Made by a program: the position numbers and the translations under genes. The notes beneath the pieces are model-generated. The model saw nothing but the letters and a program-made list of their open reading frames with translations, was not told where the DNA came from and did not search any database. This document shows positions 50,452 through 59,042 of a stretch of DNA of 59,042 nucleotides, piece after piece (within the stretch, counting starts at the first letter, position 1; the number at the start of each line of letters is the position of its first letter). Source of the stretch: Phycisphaerales bacterium (GTDB taxonomy: Bacteria > Planctomycetota > Phycisphaerae > Sedimentisphaerales > Anaerobacaceae); the NCBI GenBank assembly GCA_020343675.1, contig CP070806.1:4304529-4363570 (forward strand). Reading direction: 5' to 3'.

Positions 50452-53124
50452 ATGCAAAACTCAAAGTGCACAATTAAAGTGGTCACGCTCGATGGCACCC
50501 GAGACGTTGATGAGACAGAGATTGGGCCGAAGGCGATGAGCCTTATACGCCTTGGCCGAACCGGTCTTGCAGTCCCCGCCGGTTTCTGCATCATCGCAAC
50601 TGCCTACCGGGAACATCTGGAGCAAAACAAGCTTATCGACCGCCTCAAATCAACTGTGGATGAGCTTGCCAGAGCCGGGCCCGAAGCGAAGGGGACTATT
50701 CTCTCCGACTTGCGTGCAGTCATCGTCCAGGCTCCTCTGTCGGAAGTGCTTCAGCGCGAAATAGAGTCCCATTATCGCGCGCTGTCGGCCGACCGCATCG
50801 CGGTGCGCTCCTCAGGCACTGCCGAGGACCTGCCGGGACACTCCTTTGCCGGTCAGCACGAGACGTATCTTGGCGTGAGCGGCCTAGCCGACTGCATCGA
50901 GGCCGTCAAGAAATGCTGGGCGTCCCTCTGGACGCTGCGCGCTTTTGAGTATCGCCGGAAGAATGATTTTGACCATCTTGAAACCGCCATGGCTGTCATC
51001 GTTCAGTCGCTGGTCGGCTCGGATAGTTCCGGCGTCATCTTCACCGTTGATCCGGTTACAGGCAGCCGAAGCAACATCGTCATAGAAGCCTGCTTCGGTC
51101 TCGGAGAAGCCCTGGTTTCAGGTAAGGTCACGCCGGACCGATTCGTCGTCGGCAAAAAGAAACTCAAACTACGTTCTCAAACCATATCGGAGAAGAAGGT
51201 TCAGTGCGTCGTTGACGGGAACGGTCGGGTTCAAGAGCAGGCCCTCCTCAAAGAGCGGGCATCGATCTGCTGTCTGAACAAGAAACAGATACGGCGTCTG
51301 GCGAAGCTCGCGAGGAAGGTCGAGGCCGAATTCGCCCGTCCTCAAGACATCGAGTGGGCAATATGCAAAAGAAAAGTCTATTTCCTTCAATCCAGGCCCA
51401 TTACGGCTCTGCCTCCCGAGAAGCCTTGGGAAGACCGCCAGATATGGTGCTGCACCCCTGCAAAGGAAGTCATACCGGATGTAGTGACGCCGGCGACGTC
51501 CTCGGTAATAGAGGCGATGTTGGATAACTTCATCGATCCAATCTTCCGTGTACTTTGCATGGAGCGCGGCAATCATCCTGTTCACGGACTCGTCGCGGGG
51601 CGCATTTATTTTAACGCCAACATCTGGGGTTCCGTGTTCAGAGACCTGCCCGGCGCCCGTGATTTTGACGGCATGTCACTTGCGGGCAGCCATCGGGGTC
51701 TTCAGGAGGTCACACGGAGGTTGCAGGTCGCGACAGACGAGGACCTGCCGGACATGAAATTCAGACGGTATCGATTCTTTCTGAAAATCCCGCTGATTGT
51801 CATAGGCATACTTCGCAACACGCCTAACAAAGGCTGGGGTATTCTTGCAAAAATTGAGGCCAAAAATGACCAATGGTCCCGTTTAGATCCGGCAAGTCTG
51901 ACAACCGAAGAAATCACGATGTACTGCCGGGAGATAATGACGGGCTTCCAAGAGCTGCTGGGCCACGTGCTCTATCTGTTCAGCATGATAGCGGCCCTTC
52001 CTATTCTCGAAACCGTATGCAACAAGTGGCTCCCGGATGGCAACGTAAAGGCCGGAAAACTTCTTGCAGGCATAGGTGGCATGGTCGATGCGGCGGCGGG
52101 TCTGGATATCTGGCGCTTAGCTGCCTCGGCCAACTCGAAAGCCCAAATCAGGGACCTGGTCCTCTCAAATGACGACTGGCATACTATTGAAGGCAAGCTC
52201 TCTGAAACGGATTCGGGCAGAGAATTTCTGGCCGAATGGAACCAATTCATGCTTCTGCACGGCCACCATTGCCGCGGTGAGTTAGAGCTCTACAACAAGC
52301 GCTGGATCGAAACGCCGGGCTACATCTTGAAATTCGTGCGCAGTCATATCACTCAAACAGATAGAATAGACCCGGTCCAAAATTTCACCACGGTGGCAAA
52401 CCAGCGACGCGAAATGGAACAGCAGTGTCGCCGGCAACTCAGGAATCCCATAAAGCGAACGATATTCAATCATCTCCTTGCCCGCGCCCAGCACGGCTCG
52501 GTTTTTCGGGAGAACGTCAAGAGCGAGGTCATAAAGCTGTTGACGGCCATGCGAAAGCTGCTCACCGAGCTTGGCAAAAGACTCAAAGACGCAGGCACAT
52601 TCACGAATGAAGATGATGTCTTCTTCCTGCGGCTCGAAGAGGTCGGCCCGGTGATGACGAAAAAAGCGGATTTTGACATTCGTCAAGTTGTTGCCGCTCG
52701 CCGCGGCGAATATGATAGAAACTGCTCAGTCACGCCGCCGGATGTCGTCTTCGGTAGATTTGACCCCGAGAATTTTATCCCTGAAACGTGGGACGAGCAG
52801 GCGCAAGTATTGAACGGCCTGGCGGTGAGCCCGGGTGTCGTCACGGGCAAAGCCCGCGTGATTCTCAGAGCCGACAGCGACCAGCAGCTCCTGGCCGGGG
52901 AGATTCTTGTGGCGCCGTTCACCGATCCGGGCTGGACGCCTTATTTTGTGCCAGCCGCTGGGATCGTCATGGATGAGGGGGGAGTGATATCGCACGGTAG
53001 CATTGTCGCCAGAGAGTACGGCATCCCCGCCGTGGTCAATGTAGGCGGTGGCACGAAGATTATCAAGACCGGCCAGACGATACAGGTGGACGGCAATCAG
53101 GGCGTGGTCAGGATCCTCGGATGA
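50452..53124 (+). CDS. PEP/pyruvate-binding phosphotransferase, rifampin-phosphotransferase-like
   Basis: Large phosphotransferase of 890 aa. Residues about 1-330 are the ATP-grasp domain of PPDK/PEP synthase (VPAGFCII, VRSSGTAEDLPGHSFAGQ, GVIFTVDPVTG). The C-terminal domain (about 780-890) is the swivelling phosphohistidine domain, GGVISHGSIVAREYGIPAV, with His848. The C-terminal PEP/pyruvate TIM barrel of true PEP synthase or PPDK is absent; instead about 450 helical residues lie in the middle. This ATP-grasp/substrate/His order and length match rifampin phosphotransferase (Rph, about 865 aa) and relatives acting on natural products. The acceptor is unknown and rifampin resistance should not be assumed. 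It is divergent from the sulfatases. Confidence 0.85.
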   Translation: MQNSKCTIKVVTLDGTRDVDETEIGPKAMSLIRLGRTGLAVPAGFCIIATAYREHLEQNKLIDRLKSTVDELARAGPEAKGTILSDLRAVIVQAPLSEVLQREIESHYRALSADRIAVRSSGTAEDLPGHSFAGQHETYLGVSGLADCIEAVKKCWASLWTLRAFEYRRKNDFDHLETAMAVIVQSLVGSDSSGVIFTVDPVTGSRSNIVIEACFGLGEALVSGKVTPDRFVVGKKKLKLRSQTISEKKVQCVVDGNGRVQEQALLKERASICCLNKKQIRRLAKLARKVEAEFARPQDIEWAICKRKVYFLQSRPITALPPEKPWEDRQIWCCTPAKEVIPDVVTPATSSVIEAMLDNFIDPIFRVLCMERGNHPVHGLVAGRIYFNANIWGSVFRDLPGARDFDGMSLAGSHRGLQEVTRRLQVATDEDLPDMKFRRYRFFLKIPLIVIGILRNTPNKGWGILAKIEAKNDQWSRLDPASLTTEEITMYCREIMTGFQELLGHVLYLFSMIAALPILETVCNKWLPDGNVKAGKLLAGIGGMVDAAAGLDIWRLAASANSKAQIRDLVLSNDDWHTIEGKLSETDSGREFLAEWNQFMLLHGHHCRGELELYNKRWIETPGYILKFVRSHITQTDRIDPVQNFTTVANQRREMEQQCRRQLRNPIKRTIFNHLLARAQHGSVFRENVKSEVIKLLTAMRKLLTELGKRLKDAGTFTNEDDVFFLRLEEVGPVMTKKADFDIRQVVAARRGEYDRNCSVTPPDVVFGRFDPENFIPETWDEQAQVLNGLAVSPGVVTGKARVILRADSDQQLLAGEILVAPFTDPGWTPYFVPAAGIVMDEGGVISHGSIVAREYGIPAVVNVGGGTKIIKTGQTIQVDGNQGVVRILG

Positions 53125-53149
53125 ATTTCGATGGCCGATATGAATCGGC

Positions 53150-53482
53150 CTACCCAAGCAGCCACTGATGAACAAAAGCCGCGAGCAGCCAGACCCCAAA
53201 GCTTGCGCAGAGCACAATCCACAGGGGAAGCTGCTTCTGGAAACACGACAAGGCCACCAGGAAAAACAAGATGCTCGGCACAATACCCCACAACGCCCCT
53301 TTGGTGTAATCGGTCATGAGCGCGAAATTGCCCGGGTTGTCCGAATACAGCCATATAAGCACAATCAGACCCGTCAGGGGCATCACGGCGATCAATCCCG
53401 CCAAACTCGGCAGCTTCCGGGCGACAGCCACACAGAAGCTGATAACGCAAACACTGATCAACAATTTGATTGCGAATTTCAT
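53150..53482 (-). CDS. Small GlpM/DUF3147-like membrane protein
   Basis: Membrane protein of 110 aa with four hydrophobic segments. The order, an N-terminal segment, then KLPSLAGLIAVMPLTGLI, an acidic/polar loop (SDNPGNFALMTDYTKGAL), then WGIVPSILFFLVAL, resembles the GlpM/DUF3147 family. Function unknown. It begins 15 nt after the DUF4870 gene upstream and ends 25 bp from the convergent PEP-utilising enzyme gene. Confidence 0.65.
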   Translation of the reverse strand: MKFAIKLLISVCVISFCVAVARKLPSLAGLIAVMPLTGLIVLIWLYSDNPGNFALMTDYTKGALWGIVPSILFFLVALSCFQKQLPLWIVLCASFGVWLLAAFVHQWLLG

Positions 53483-53497
53483 CCTCGGACTACAGCC

Positions 53498-53953
53498 TCA
53501 GACCGCAGGTGCTTGTTTGAAGAACCGGATAGTCAGCGGATAGCGGTAGTGCTCGCCCGCGTTGACATGGACCGCGGCAATGAGCACGAAGATCAGATCG
53601 ACAAGGCCCACGACGAAAAAGACCACCGGTATCAAAGGGACGGCCACAAGGGTTATCAGACAGATAACGGCGCCAACGGCGCCGTAGAGCAACATGGACA
53701 GTTGGAAGTTCACGGCCCGCCTGCCCTGCTCGGCGACGAACGGAAATTCGTCTGCTTTCAACTGCCAGATCACGAACGGCGCGACCGCACTGCCGACCCC
53801 GGGCAGAATAGGTGAGAGCCCCACCAACCCAGCCAGATGGCAGAACATCGCCCACATGCGGGCCTCTTTGGTGATTTCTCCGGTCACCCACTGCGCCTGC
53901 GCATCAGAACCTGCGCTGGGAGTATCCCCTGTTCTTTCGTCAGTTTCTGTCAT
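53498..53953 (-). CDS. DUF4870 membrane protein, copy 1
   Basis: Small membrane protein, 151 aa. After a polar, acidic N-terminus the DUF4870 core is clear: EARMWAMFCHLAGLVGL, GSAVAPFVIWQLKADEFPFV, QGRRAVNFQLSMLLYG, and the C-terminal GEHYRYPLTIRF. Three to four membrane segments. DUF4870 is distantly related to Tic20; its bacterial role is unknown. ATG 53953 has GGGAGCAGGGG upstream. It is a close paralogue of the gene 36 nt upstream. Confidence 0.88.
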   Translation of the reverse strand: MTETDERTGDTPSAGSDAQAQWVTGEITKEARMWAMFCHLAGLVGLSPILPGVGSAVAPFVIWQLKADEFPFVAEQGRRAVNFQLSMLLYGAVGAVICLITLVAVPLIPVVFFVVGLVDLIFVLIAAVHVNAGEHYRYPLTIRFFKQAPAV

Positions 53954-53989
53954 ACCCCTGCTCCCGTTTTCAAATTTCAATTGTCTTCT

Positions 53990-54421
53990 CTATTTGATGA
54001 ATCTGATGGTCAACGGATAGCGATAGTGCTCGCCATTGTTGGCCTTGATCCCGGCAATCAGCAAGAAAACCAGGTCGAAAACGTACACCACCGGCAACAG
54101 GAAAAAACCAATGCATGCAAAACAAAGAAGGCCTGCCACAAGGGCATATATGAGAATCGAAATCTGAAAGTTCACGGCTTCCTTGCCCTGGTCATCCACG
54201 AATTCGAACTCGTCCTTCTTTATCTGCCAGATGACCAGCGGCGCGATGATACTGCCAATAACCGGCACGATGGGTAACAAGCCGCCAAGTCCGGCCAGAT
54301 GGCAGAACATCGCCCACATGCGAGCATCCCTGTTGATTTCTTGGCCGGCCCCGCCGGAGGCGGCCGAGGTTTGCTCCTCGGGCTTCTCGGCGGGTCCCGG
54401 AGTTTCGTTCATTTCCGCCAT
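53990..54421 (-). CDS. DUF4870 membrane protein, copy 2
   Basis: Paralogue of the downstream gene, 143 aa: DARMWAMFCHLAGLGGL, IIAPLVIWQIKKDEFEFV, QGKEAVNFQISILIYA and GEHYRYPLTIRFIK. A polar N-terminal extension of about 30 residues rich in Glu, Pro and Ala precedes the membrane part. ATG 54421 follows GGGAG. Tandem duplication is recent enough that the cores align without gaps except in the third membrane segment. Confidence 0.88.
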   Translation of the reverse strand: MAEMNETPGPAEKPEEQTSAASGGAGQEINRDARMWAMFCHLAGLGGLLPIVPVIGSIIAPLVIWQIKKDEFEFVDDQGKEAVNFQISILIYALVAGLLCFACIGFFLLPVVYVFDLVFLLIAGIKANNGEHYRYPLTIRFIK

Positions 54422-54516
54422 GGTCCAGCTCCCTTCGAATTAACTATCCCTGCATCGACCTTTCGGATTTCATTGTAAGAGAAGGCCGGCCGGCCGAGCA
54501 AGGACAAAATCTGAAG

Positions 54517-56466
54517 CTATGGGCCATCTGCACGCCGGCGCGGTCCGGCGTCGCTGACGTCAATCGGTTCTATCCCCAGCTTTGACACGGGCGAATCGGC
54601 GGCAAAACGCACGGCGCCCCGATCGAATTCGACCAGCAGAGGGTCCAGCAGCAGGTTGCCCCGGTCCGCCTTCAACGTGTAGCTGCCCTTTTGGCTGTAC
54701 CTATCGAGCTGGCGACACTGAACTGTGCCGTCCGCGCTGAAGAGCAGATTATTGCGAAACTCCGTCATCGCATCCGGGTTCTCGAACACGATCTTGCCCC
54801 TGGCACAGATAACGTTCTTCTCGAAGACATAGTCTGATGACCGGGGGAAGGTGAGCCTGGCGTCTCTGTCGCAGACGAAGACGTTGTTGCGAATCGCATT
54901 GTGGTGGGCCATGTGGTTATGCGAGGGCCGCGCGATGCCGACGGAAAGGTTACCCTCAACGAGACAGTTCTGTGATCTCTCGTCAAGGTAATAGGCCGAG
55001 GCCCCGTAGCCGCCGGTATCGATAATATCCCGAATGAAATTGCCCCGAAGGACAAGGTCTTTGCCGGCGAAGCAGTAGATGCCGCCTCCGTCGTGGAGTT
55101 CGAGCATCGCCCGGTAGATCACATTGTGCTCGATTCGGTTTCGCTCGCCGCCGCAGTTGATGGCCGTATAGGTGCAATCGTGAATCTCGTTGTGACTGAT
55201 CCGGCAGTCCCTGCCGCCGCCCTGCAGGGCGATAGCGCTGGGATACGTCAGGCCCACGTCGTGGATATGATTGTCGATCACCACGGCTCCGGTCCCACGA
55301 CATCTAATGCCGCACGCACCGGTATGATGAACGTGACATCTTTCGATGCGCAGGCCGTCCCCTGAAGCCTTGATGCCCTGCCCGCCGACGTTAACAATCT
55401 CCAGCCCGATCAGTCGGCAATTCTCGGTGAATGTCAGAGAAACCGCCCCATCGAACTTGCCTGCTCCGAAGCCGCCGGTTTCAAGCGGAGTGGTCGTGAC
55501 TGCAAGTGCAAGACCGCGAATCGTGATGTCTCCAGCGGGTTCTTCCCGCGTCCCCTGAATGCGAATGATCGATTCCAGAGTTGGGGCGATAACCTCCGCC
55601 CCGGCCATATCTTCTCCGGGCAGGGGCCAGTAAACCAGCTTGCCGGCCGTGCGGTCGAGATACCACTGTCCCGGCTGCGTCAATCCCTCGCGGATGTTCC
55701 AGACGACGTATTTGTTGACGCCGAACGCCCCCGGCGGATGGCCCGCGGGCTTGGCGAAAGTCAGGACCTGCGATTCGGTGTCCATGCCGGCCAGGCCGAC
55801 CAGCGATTCGTCCCACATGTGATAGATGTTGACTTCTGCATTGTTGACGTCCAGCCAGGGGCCGAGGTCCTCGGAGCGGTATTTCAGCGTGGTGAGCTCC
55901 TCGCTGGTGGGCTTGCGTCTCCATCCGCCGCCGGTGCTGGTCATCCAGGGCACGTCGAACGTGTTGAGGTGGTCGAAGAAGCCCTGCCCCGGGAGCCGGG
56001 CGCGCCGGCAGAAGCGGCCGTTCACAACCAAGGCCCGGAAGTCCCACTCTCTGCTTCTTATGCCGGACAGCTCGGCGCAATAGAACTTATCGCCATCGTT
56101 TTCCCAGCCGGTGATTTGCCTGCCTCCGTAGAGACGAACATCCGCTCCGGGCGCCGACTCTATCGTCAGGCCGGAGTCTCGTTCGTCCAGCACCAGCGTT
56201 TCGTCAAGGAAGTACCGTCCTGCTTGTACTACGATTCTCTGAGGTGCTCCGGCAACCCGCTTCCGGGTGGCCAAGCCAGCGGCACCGAGTGTGGCGAACG
56301 GGCCGTCCGTCTGGTCTCTATTGGGCCGGGGTAAACGGCCCGACCAGGAATCGCGTCCACCGACGGCAACAAAGAATGAATCGGTTTGAGCACAGGCCTG
56401 CTGAGCGGGTGCAAACAAACAGCTCACGATGAGTGTGGACGCGACCAGCCTGAAGGTATCTCGCAT
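54517..56466 (-). CDS. Secreted right-handed beta-helix protein, possibly GH141-like
   Basis: Exported protein of 649 aa. Signal peptide MRDTFRLVASTLIVSCLFAP with cleavage near ACAQT. It opens with SFFVAVGGRDSWSGRLPRPN and DGPFATLGAAG, the strand that begins many secreted parallel beta-helix glycan enzymes, including GH141. From about residue 320 repeated right-handed beta-helix coils follow (ENCRLIGLEIVNVGGQGI, GLRIERCHVHHTG, DCRISHNEIHDC, NRIEHNVIYRA). Catalytic residues cannot be assigned by eye. ATG 56466 lies 2 nt after the glycosyltransferase stop with GAGGAAG upstream. A polysaccharide lyase or hydrolase role is likely; the substrate is unknown. Confidence 0.82.
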   Translation of the reverse strand: MRDTFRLVASTLIVSCLFAPAQQACAQTDSFFVAVGGRDSWSGRLPRPNRDQTDGPFATLGAAGLATRKRVAGAPQRIVVQAGRYFLDETLVLDERDSGLTIESAPGADVRLYGGRQITGWENDGDKFYCAELSGIRSREWDFRALVVNGRFCRRARLPGQGFFDHLNTFDVPWMTSTGGGWRRKPTSEELTTLKYRSEDLGPWLDVNNAEVNIYHMWDESLVGLAGMDTESQVLTFAKPAGHPPGAFGVNKYVVWNIREGLTQPGQWYLDRTAGKLVYWPLPGEDMAGAEVIAPTLESIIRIQGTREEPAGDITIRGLALAVTTTPLETGGFGAGKFDGAVSLTFTENCRLIGLEIVNVGGQGIKASGDGLRIERCHVHHTGACGIRCRGTGAVVIDNHIHDVGLTYPSAIALQGGGRDCRISHNEIHDCTYTAINCGGERNRIEHNVIYRAMLELHDGGGIYCFAGKDLVLRGNFIRDIIDTGGYGASAYYLDERSQNCLVEGNLSVGIARPSHNHMAHHNAIRNNVFVCDRDARLTFPRSSDYVFEKNVICARGKIVFENPDAMTEFRNNLLFSADGTVQCRQLDRYSQKGSYTLKADRGNLLLDPLLVEFDRGAVRFAADSPVSKLGIEPIDVSDAGPRRRADGP

Positions 56467-56468
56467 TC

Positions 56469-57704
56469 TCACGGGTCTTCTTCCTCGCAAGCGGTCGGTT
56501 TGGCCGCAACGATGGTTTGCGTTGGGCTGATCAGCTTGTACCGAATTCCCCGCCAGCAAATGGTTCTGCCGAAGGCCGAAGAGAGGATGAGAAATAACAG
56601 CAGCAACGACCAGAGCCAAAAGGCGAGAACATCGGCGGCACAGGCGGCTCTCATTGCACGGTGCTCCTCATGGAGCAGCTTGTGGGCCATTCTCTGGCGC
56701 AGTGTAGCCCGGATCAGTTGGCTGGCGAAGAACACAACCGGTACAACAGCAAAAAGCCGCACGTGCTCGTCCTGAATCCTTGCCGCGTAGATGGCCAGAG
56801 CCGCTGCGCCCCATATTCCCAGGACCGAACACAAGCTGCTGCACAACCCGAACCACCAGGTCTTCGGGGCGCTCACACGGGTGATCAAAAATTGCCGCCG
56901 GCCGAATTCAAAGAGTTCTCGCCAGGTTGTCTGCTCGTGCGAAGCCACGAGGCAAGCGGGAACAAAGGCGATTTTCATCCCGGCTTTCTTGACGGCACAA
57001 CTGAGGGACAAATCATCACTCAAGGTTGTCTGCCAGACCGTATCGAGTCCAAGCCTGCGAAAAATATCCACCCGGATCGCCATGGAACCTCCCCATGCCT
57101 GATTGAAACGCGTGTTGCCCAGCAACTGGGCGATCTTTGCATTCAGCGCCGAAAGGGCCAGGCTGGCCAGGTTATTCTTCTTCGGGATGAACCACCGATA
57201 CCCGCTGGCTGCGCCGCTCTTTTCCCTTCGGAGAGGATAGACTAAGTGGCTGAGCCAGTTGCCGTGGACGCAGATGTCCGAATCGGCAAAGGCCAGAACG
57301 TCAACGTCGTCACCGATCCTCCGGCAACAATACAGCAGGTTGTGAATCTTCTGGCTGCATCCATTCCCCCGGCCCGCCACGAACACCTGCACGTCCTTTG
57401 CCTTGGAGCTGGCTTCAAGCCGGTTTTTCAACTCGCATAGTTCGCCGTAAGCGGGATCGGACTTGTCGGCAACCACGAACCAAAGCAGGTACTCTTCATA
57501 ATCAAGGTTGAAAAATGACGTGATATTGGCATGAAACGCAGAATCCAGACCCTTGCATGGAACGATCAAAACCGTTCGCGGCCGATACCACGAACGTTCT
57601 TTGCTGTACTTCTTGAGGGCGTACCGGTAGTTGTTGTACGTCTGGAGCAGAAAAAGTAATTGGCAGACAATGGCAGCCAGAGCTATGTAGTAATACCAAT
57701 CCAT
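56469..57704 (-). CDS. Membrane glycosyltransferase, GT2/GT21-like
   Basis: Membrane-bound processive-fold glycosyltransferase of 411 aa resembling ceramide glucosyltransferase or HpnI-type proteins. One N-terminal membrane segment; GT-A domain with VLIVPCKGLD, the DxD-like FADSDI near residue 143, the catalytic Asp in TLSDDLSLS near 230 and FGRRQFLIT (position of the QxxRW-type motif) near 265; then three to four C-terminal membrane segments. The acceptor is probably a lipid. It follows the phosphatase gene by 39 nt and precedes the beta-helix gene by 2 nt. Confidence 0.88.
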   Translation of the reverse strand: MDWYYYIALAAIVCQLLFLLQTYNNYRYALKKYSKERSWYRPRTVLIVPCKGLDSAFHANITSFFNLDYEEYLLWFVVADKSDPAYGELCELKNRLEASSKAKDVQVFVAGRGNGCSQKIHNLLYCCRRIGDDVDVLAFADSDICVHGNWLSHLVYPLRREKSGAASGYRWFIPKKNNLASLALSALNAKIAQLLGNTRFNQAWGGSMAIRVDIFRRLGLDTVWQTTLSDDLSLSCAVKKAGMKIAFVPACLVASHEQTTWRELFEFGRRQFLITRVSAPKTWWFGLCSSLCSVLGIWGAAALAIYAARIQDEHVRLFAVVPVVFFASQLIRATLRQRMAHKLLHEEHRAMRAACAADVLAFWLWSLLLLFLILSSAFGRTICWRGIRYKLISPTQTIVAAKPTACEEEDP

Positions 57705-57743
57705 TCTTGTCTCTTGTGTCTCGTATTCCGATCCAAGCGAGTG

Positions 57744-58592
57744 TCACGATACAGAAGCCAGCGGCACAATGGACTCAATAAGCTGCTCAACCGTGTAGAA
57801 CTTCGCCAGCTCGATTGAGAGCAAACAGCCGTGATTGTGGTTCGAGGCAAGAATGATCAGGTTCCTGCCGGCCCGGCTCCACCCCTGCTCCTGTGGCTGG
57901 TGACCCAAAACAAAAATGTCAGTATCCAACCGTTCGGCCATGATGTCAAGCAACGCCTGGCTGTGTTTCCTGCCCCACGTCAGAAGATAGGCCGGCCCCG
58001 GCCTGACCACATCGTTGATTTTCAAAGGCCTGTGCAGCACCTCCGGGTCGAATTGTCCGCTGAAACGGTCACTGGGCAGCGAATGGGACATCCATATTCT
58101 GTTGCCGCATCTGACCGCCAGGGGCTGCGAGAACAGAAGCTGCTTGATCGCCAGTTCGATCTCGGCGCCGGCGCGCGGGTATTCTCGCTCCAGGGCCAGA
58201 CGCATGGCCCGGTTCATTTCCCGGCCGTCTTTCATCACCTCGCTGTTATTGATGAAAGACGTGTCATGGTTGCCCATGATGACGTGAACCCGGTCGGGAA
58301 AGCTCACCTTGTACCGGACAACATCAAACAGAAGCTTGTAGGACAGGCAGCCGCCTTCGGAGTCCTCCGGACCGCCGTGTATGATCTCCTGGAGAATAAT
58401 GTGCCGGTCGGGATGGTTCGCCAAATCGGCAAAGGCGACGATCCGTTCGAAATTCCTTCGATGTCCGTGCAGGTCGCCTGTTACGATCAGGTTGCCCCCG
58501 GCGGGTAAGTGAACCACATTACCGCGTCGAAACGTATCCGCGCTGTTGGCTTCGATACCCTGGTTCAACAAGTCAACTGTGGTTTGAGGCAT
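57744..58592 (-). CDS. Calcineurin-like metallophosphoesterase
   Basis: Phosphoesterase of the PPP/calcineurin superfamily, 282 aa, dinuclear metal centre. Motifs: VTGDLHGHRRN near residue 40, HGGPEDSEGG in the place of the usual GDxxDRG, VIMGNHDTS near 105, MSHSLPS near 170 and VLGHQPQEQ near 228. The altered second motif removes the standard bridging Asp pattern, although PED supplies acidic residues. The gene overlaps the 3' end of the upstream Ser/Thr kinase by 20 nt, which suggests a kinase-phosphatase pair acting on the same proteins. Confidence 0.88.
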   Translation of the reverse strand: MPQTTVDLLNQGIEANSADTFRRGNVVHLPAGGNLIVTGDLHGHRRNFERIVAFADLANHPDRHIILQEIIHGGPEDSEGGCLSYKLLFDVVRYKVSFPDRVHVIMGNHDTSFINNSEVMKDGREMNRAMRLALEREYPRAGAEIELAIKQLLFSQPLAVRCGNRIWMSHSLPSDRFSGQFDPEVLHRPLKINDVVRPGPAYLLTWGRKHSQALLDIMAERLDTDIFVLGHQPQEQGWSRAGRNLIILASNHNHGCLLSIELAKFYTVEQLIESIVPLASVS

Positions 58593-59042
58593 TTTTGTTT
58601 GTCTTGATTTTGCCCCCGAAGATGCTGTGCACCATCAAGTCCAGCCTGGATATGACCGTCATCATGTTGGGTGGTCGGCTTGCAGGGTCGCCCTCAATGC
58701 AATCCATCACCAGCTTGGAGATACCCGTCGGTAATTGTTTTTTCAGTTCGTGAGGGGCCCGGCGCGGCACCGTGACGGGCAAGCCGAACTTGTTCTTTTT
58801 GGGTATCAGAGTCGGGGCGTGCTTTCCCGTCAAGGCCCAGTACATCGTTGCGCCGAGGTTGAACAGGTCCGTCTTGGGGCTGAGTGGCCTGCGTTTGACC
58901 TGCTCGGGGGCGATGTAGTCCGGGGTCCCTTGAATTCTGGTCTTAATCGTCCCGATCTTGCAGCTCTGGCCGAGGTCTATGATTTTGATCGCCCCGGACT
59001 TGCCGATCAGGATATTGTTGGGCTTTATGTCGCAGTGGACGA
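58573..59042 (-). CDS. Ser/Thr protein kinase, C-terminal part (cut by window end)
   Basis: The gene enters from beyond 59042; only about 155 C-terminal residues are visible. They start in the catalytic loop, read as HCDIKPNNIL (HCD instead of HRD), continue with IKIIDLGQS (DLG instead of DFG) and GTPDYIAPEQ, and end with the usual helical lobe (DCIEGDPASRPP). The catalytic Asp and the metal Asp are kept, so it may be active, although HCD/DLG is unusual. The N-lobe cannot be judged. It overlaps the phosphatase gene by 20 nt. Confidence 0.88.
   Translation of the reverse strand, partial: VHCDIKPNNILIGKSGAIKIIDLGQSCKIGTIKTRIQGTPDYIAPEQVKRRPLSPKTDLFNLGATMYWALTGKHAPTLIPKKNKFGLPVTVPRRAPHELKKQLPTGISKLVMDCIEGDPASRPPNMMTVISRLDLMVHSIFGGKIKTNKNASNHS

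Overview
The window looks like a chromosomal segment of a Planctomycetota bacterium, most likely of the class Phycisphaerae (Sedimentisphaerales-like). The evidence is the gene content: an ECF sigma factor followed directly by a zinc-ribbon Ser/Thr kinase, planctomycete-type prepilins of the H-X9-DG kind, a eukaryote-like UDP-sugar pyrophosphorylase, PD40/dockerin surface proteins, zinc-ribbon membrane proteins, and a polysaccharide-degrading set (two GH95 enzymes, two sulfatases, a beta-helix protein). No rRNA, tRNA, CRISPR array, prophage or insertion sequence was recognised. Taxonomy is inferred from gene types only.

Layout. 63-2724 (+): two paralogous PD40 propeller proteins. 13106-2809 (-): a close-packed series consisting of an orphan exported protein, two tandem GH95 fucosidase-type lipoproteins, an aldo/keto reductase, purB, pyrE and ald; ald carries an apparent one-base deletion at its 5' end. 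13313-14161 (+): a PilZ protein. 15878-14183 (-): psd-pssA, the phosphatidylethanolamine pathway. 16314-18610 (+): a septum-initiator-like protein and glnS. 20378-18644 (-): smpB, DUF1844 and trpC. 21862-20582 (-): the first Hint-tailed prepilin. 22364-25951: UDP-sugar pyrophosphorylase (+), galM (-) and an ECF sigma factor (+), followed by its kinase (+, to 27879) and a convergent ftsW (-). 29352-36334 (+): gltX, a PfkB kinase, thpR, recA and alaS. 36559-40269 (+): two zinc-ribbon membrane paralogues and a zinc-ribbon rhomboid. 45161-40315 (-): aconitase, a LOG-type protein, an unknown membrane protein and hisD. 46621-45365 (-): the second Hint-tailed prepilin. 50375-47212 (-): two Tat-exported sulfatases. 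50452-53124 (+): a rifampin-phosphotransferase-like PEP-utilising enzyme. 59042-53150 (-): a kinase (cut by the window end), a phosphatase, a glycosyltransferase, a beta-helix protein, two DUF4870 proteins and a small membrane protein.

The main discovery candidate is the pair of prepilin-like proteins that end in a 130-residue Hint (hedgehog/intein-type) domain beginning with Cys-Phe-Thr-Pro. They sit 24 kb apart as single genes. Their upstream regions share islands of conservation: two pairs of complementary segments arranged a-b-a'-b', ending 24-25 nt before each start codon, and further upstream an element of about 75-85 bp (one copy at the first gene, two at the second) whose terminal stems differ in sequence but keep pairing. 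This points to a dedicated, regulated family of self-processing or self-conjugating pseudopilins. The sulfatases, GH95 enzymes and GalM fit degradation of sulfated, fucose-containing polysaccharide, a common planctomycete lifestyle.
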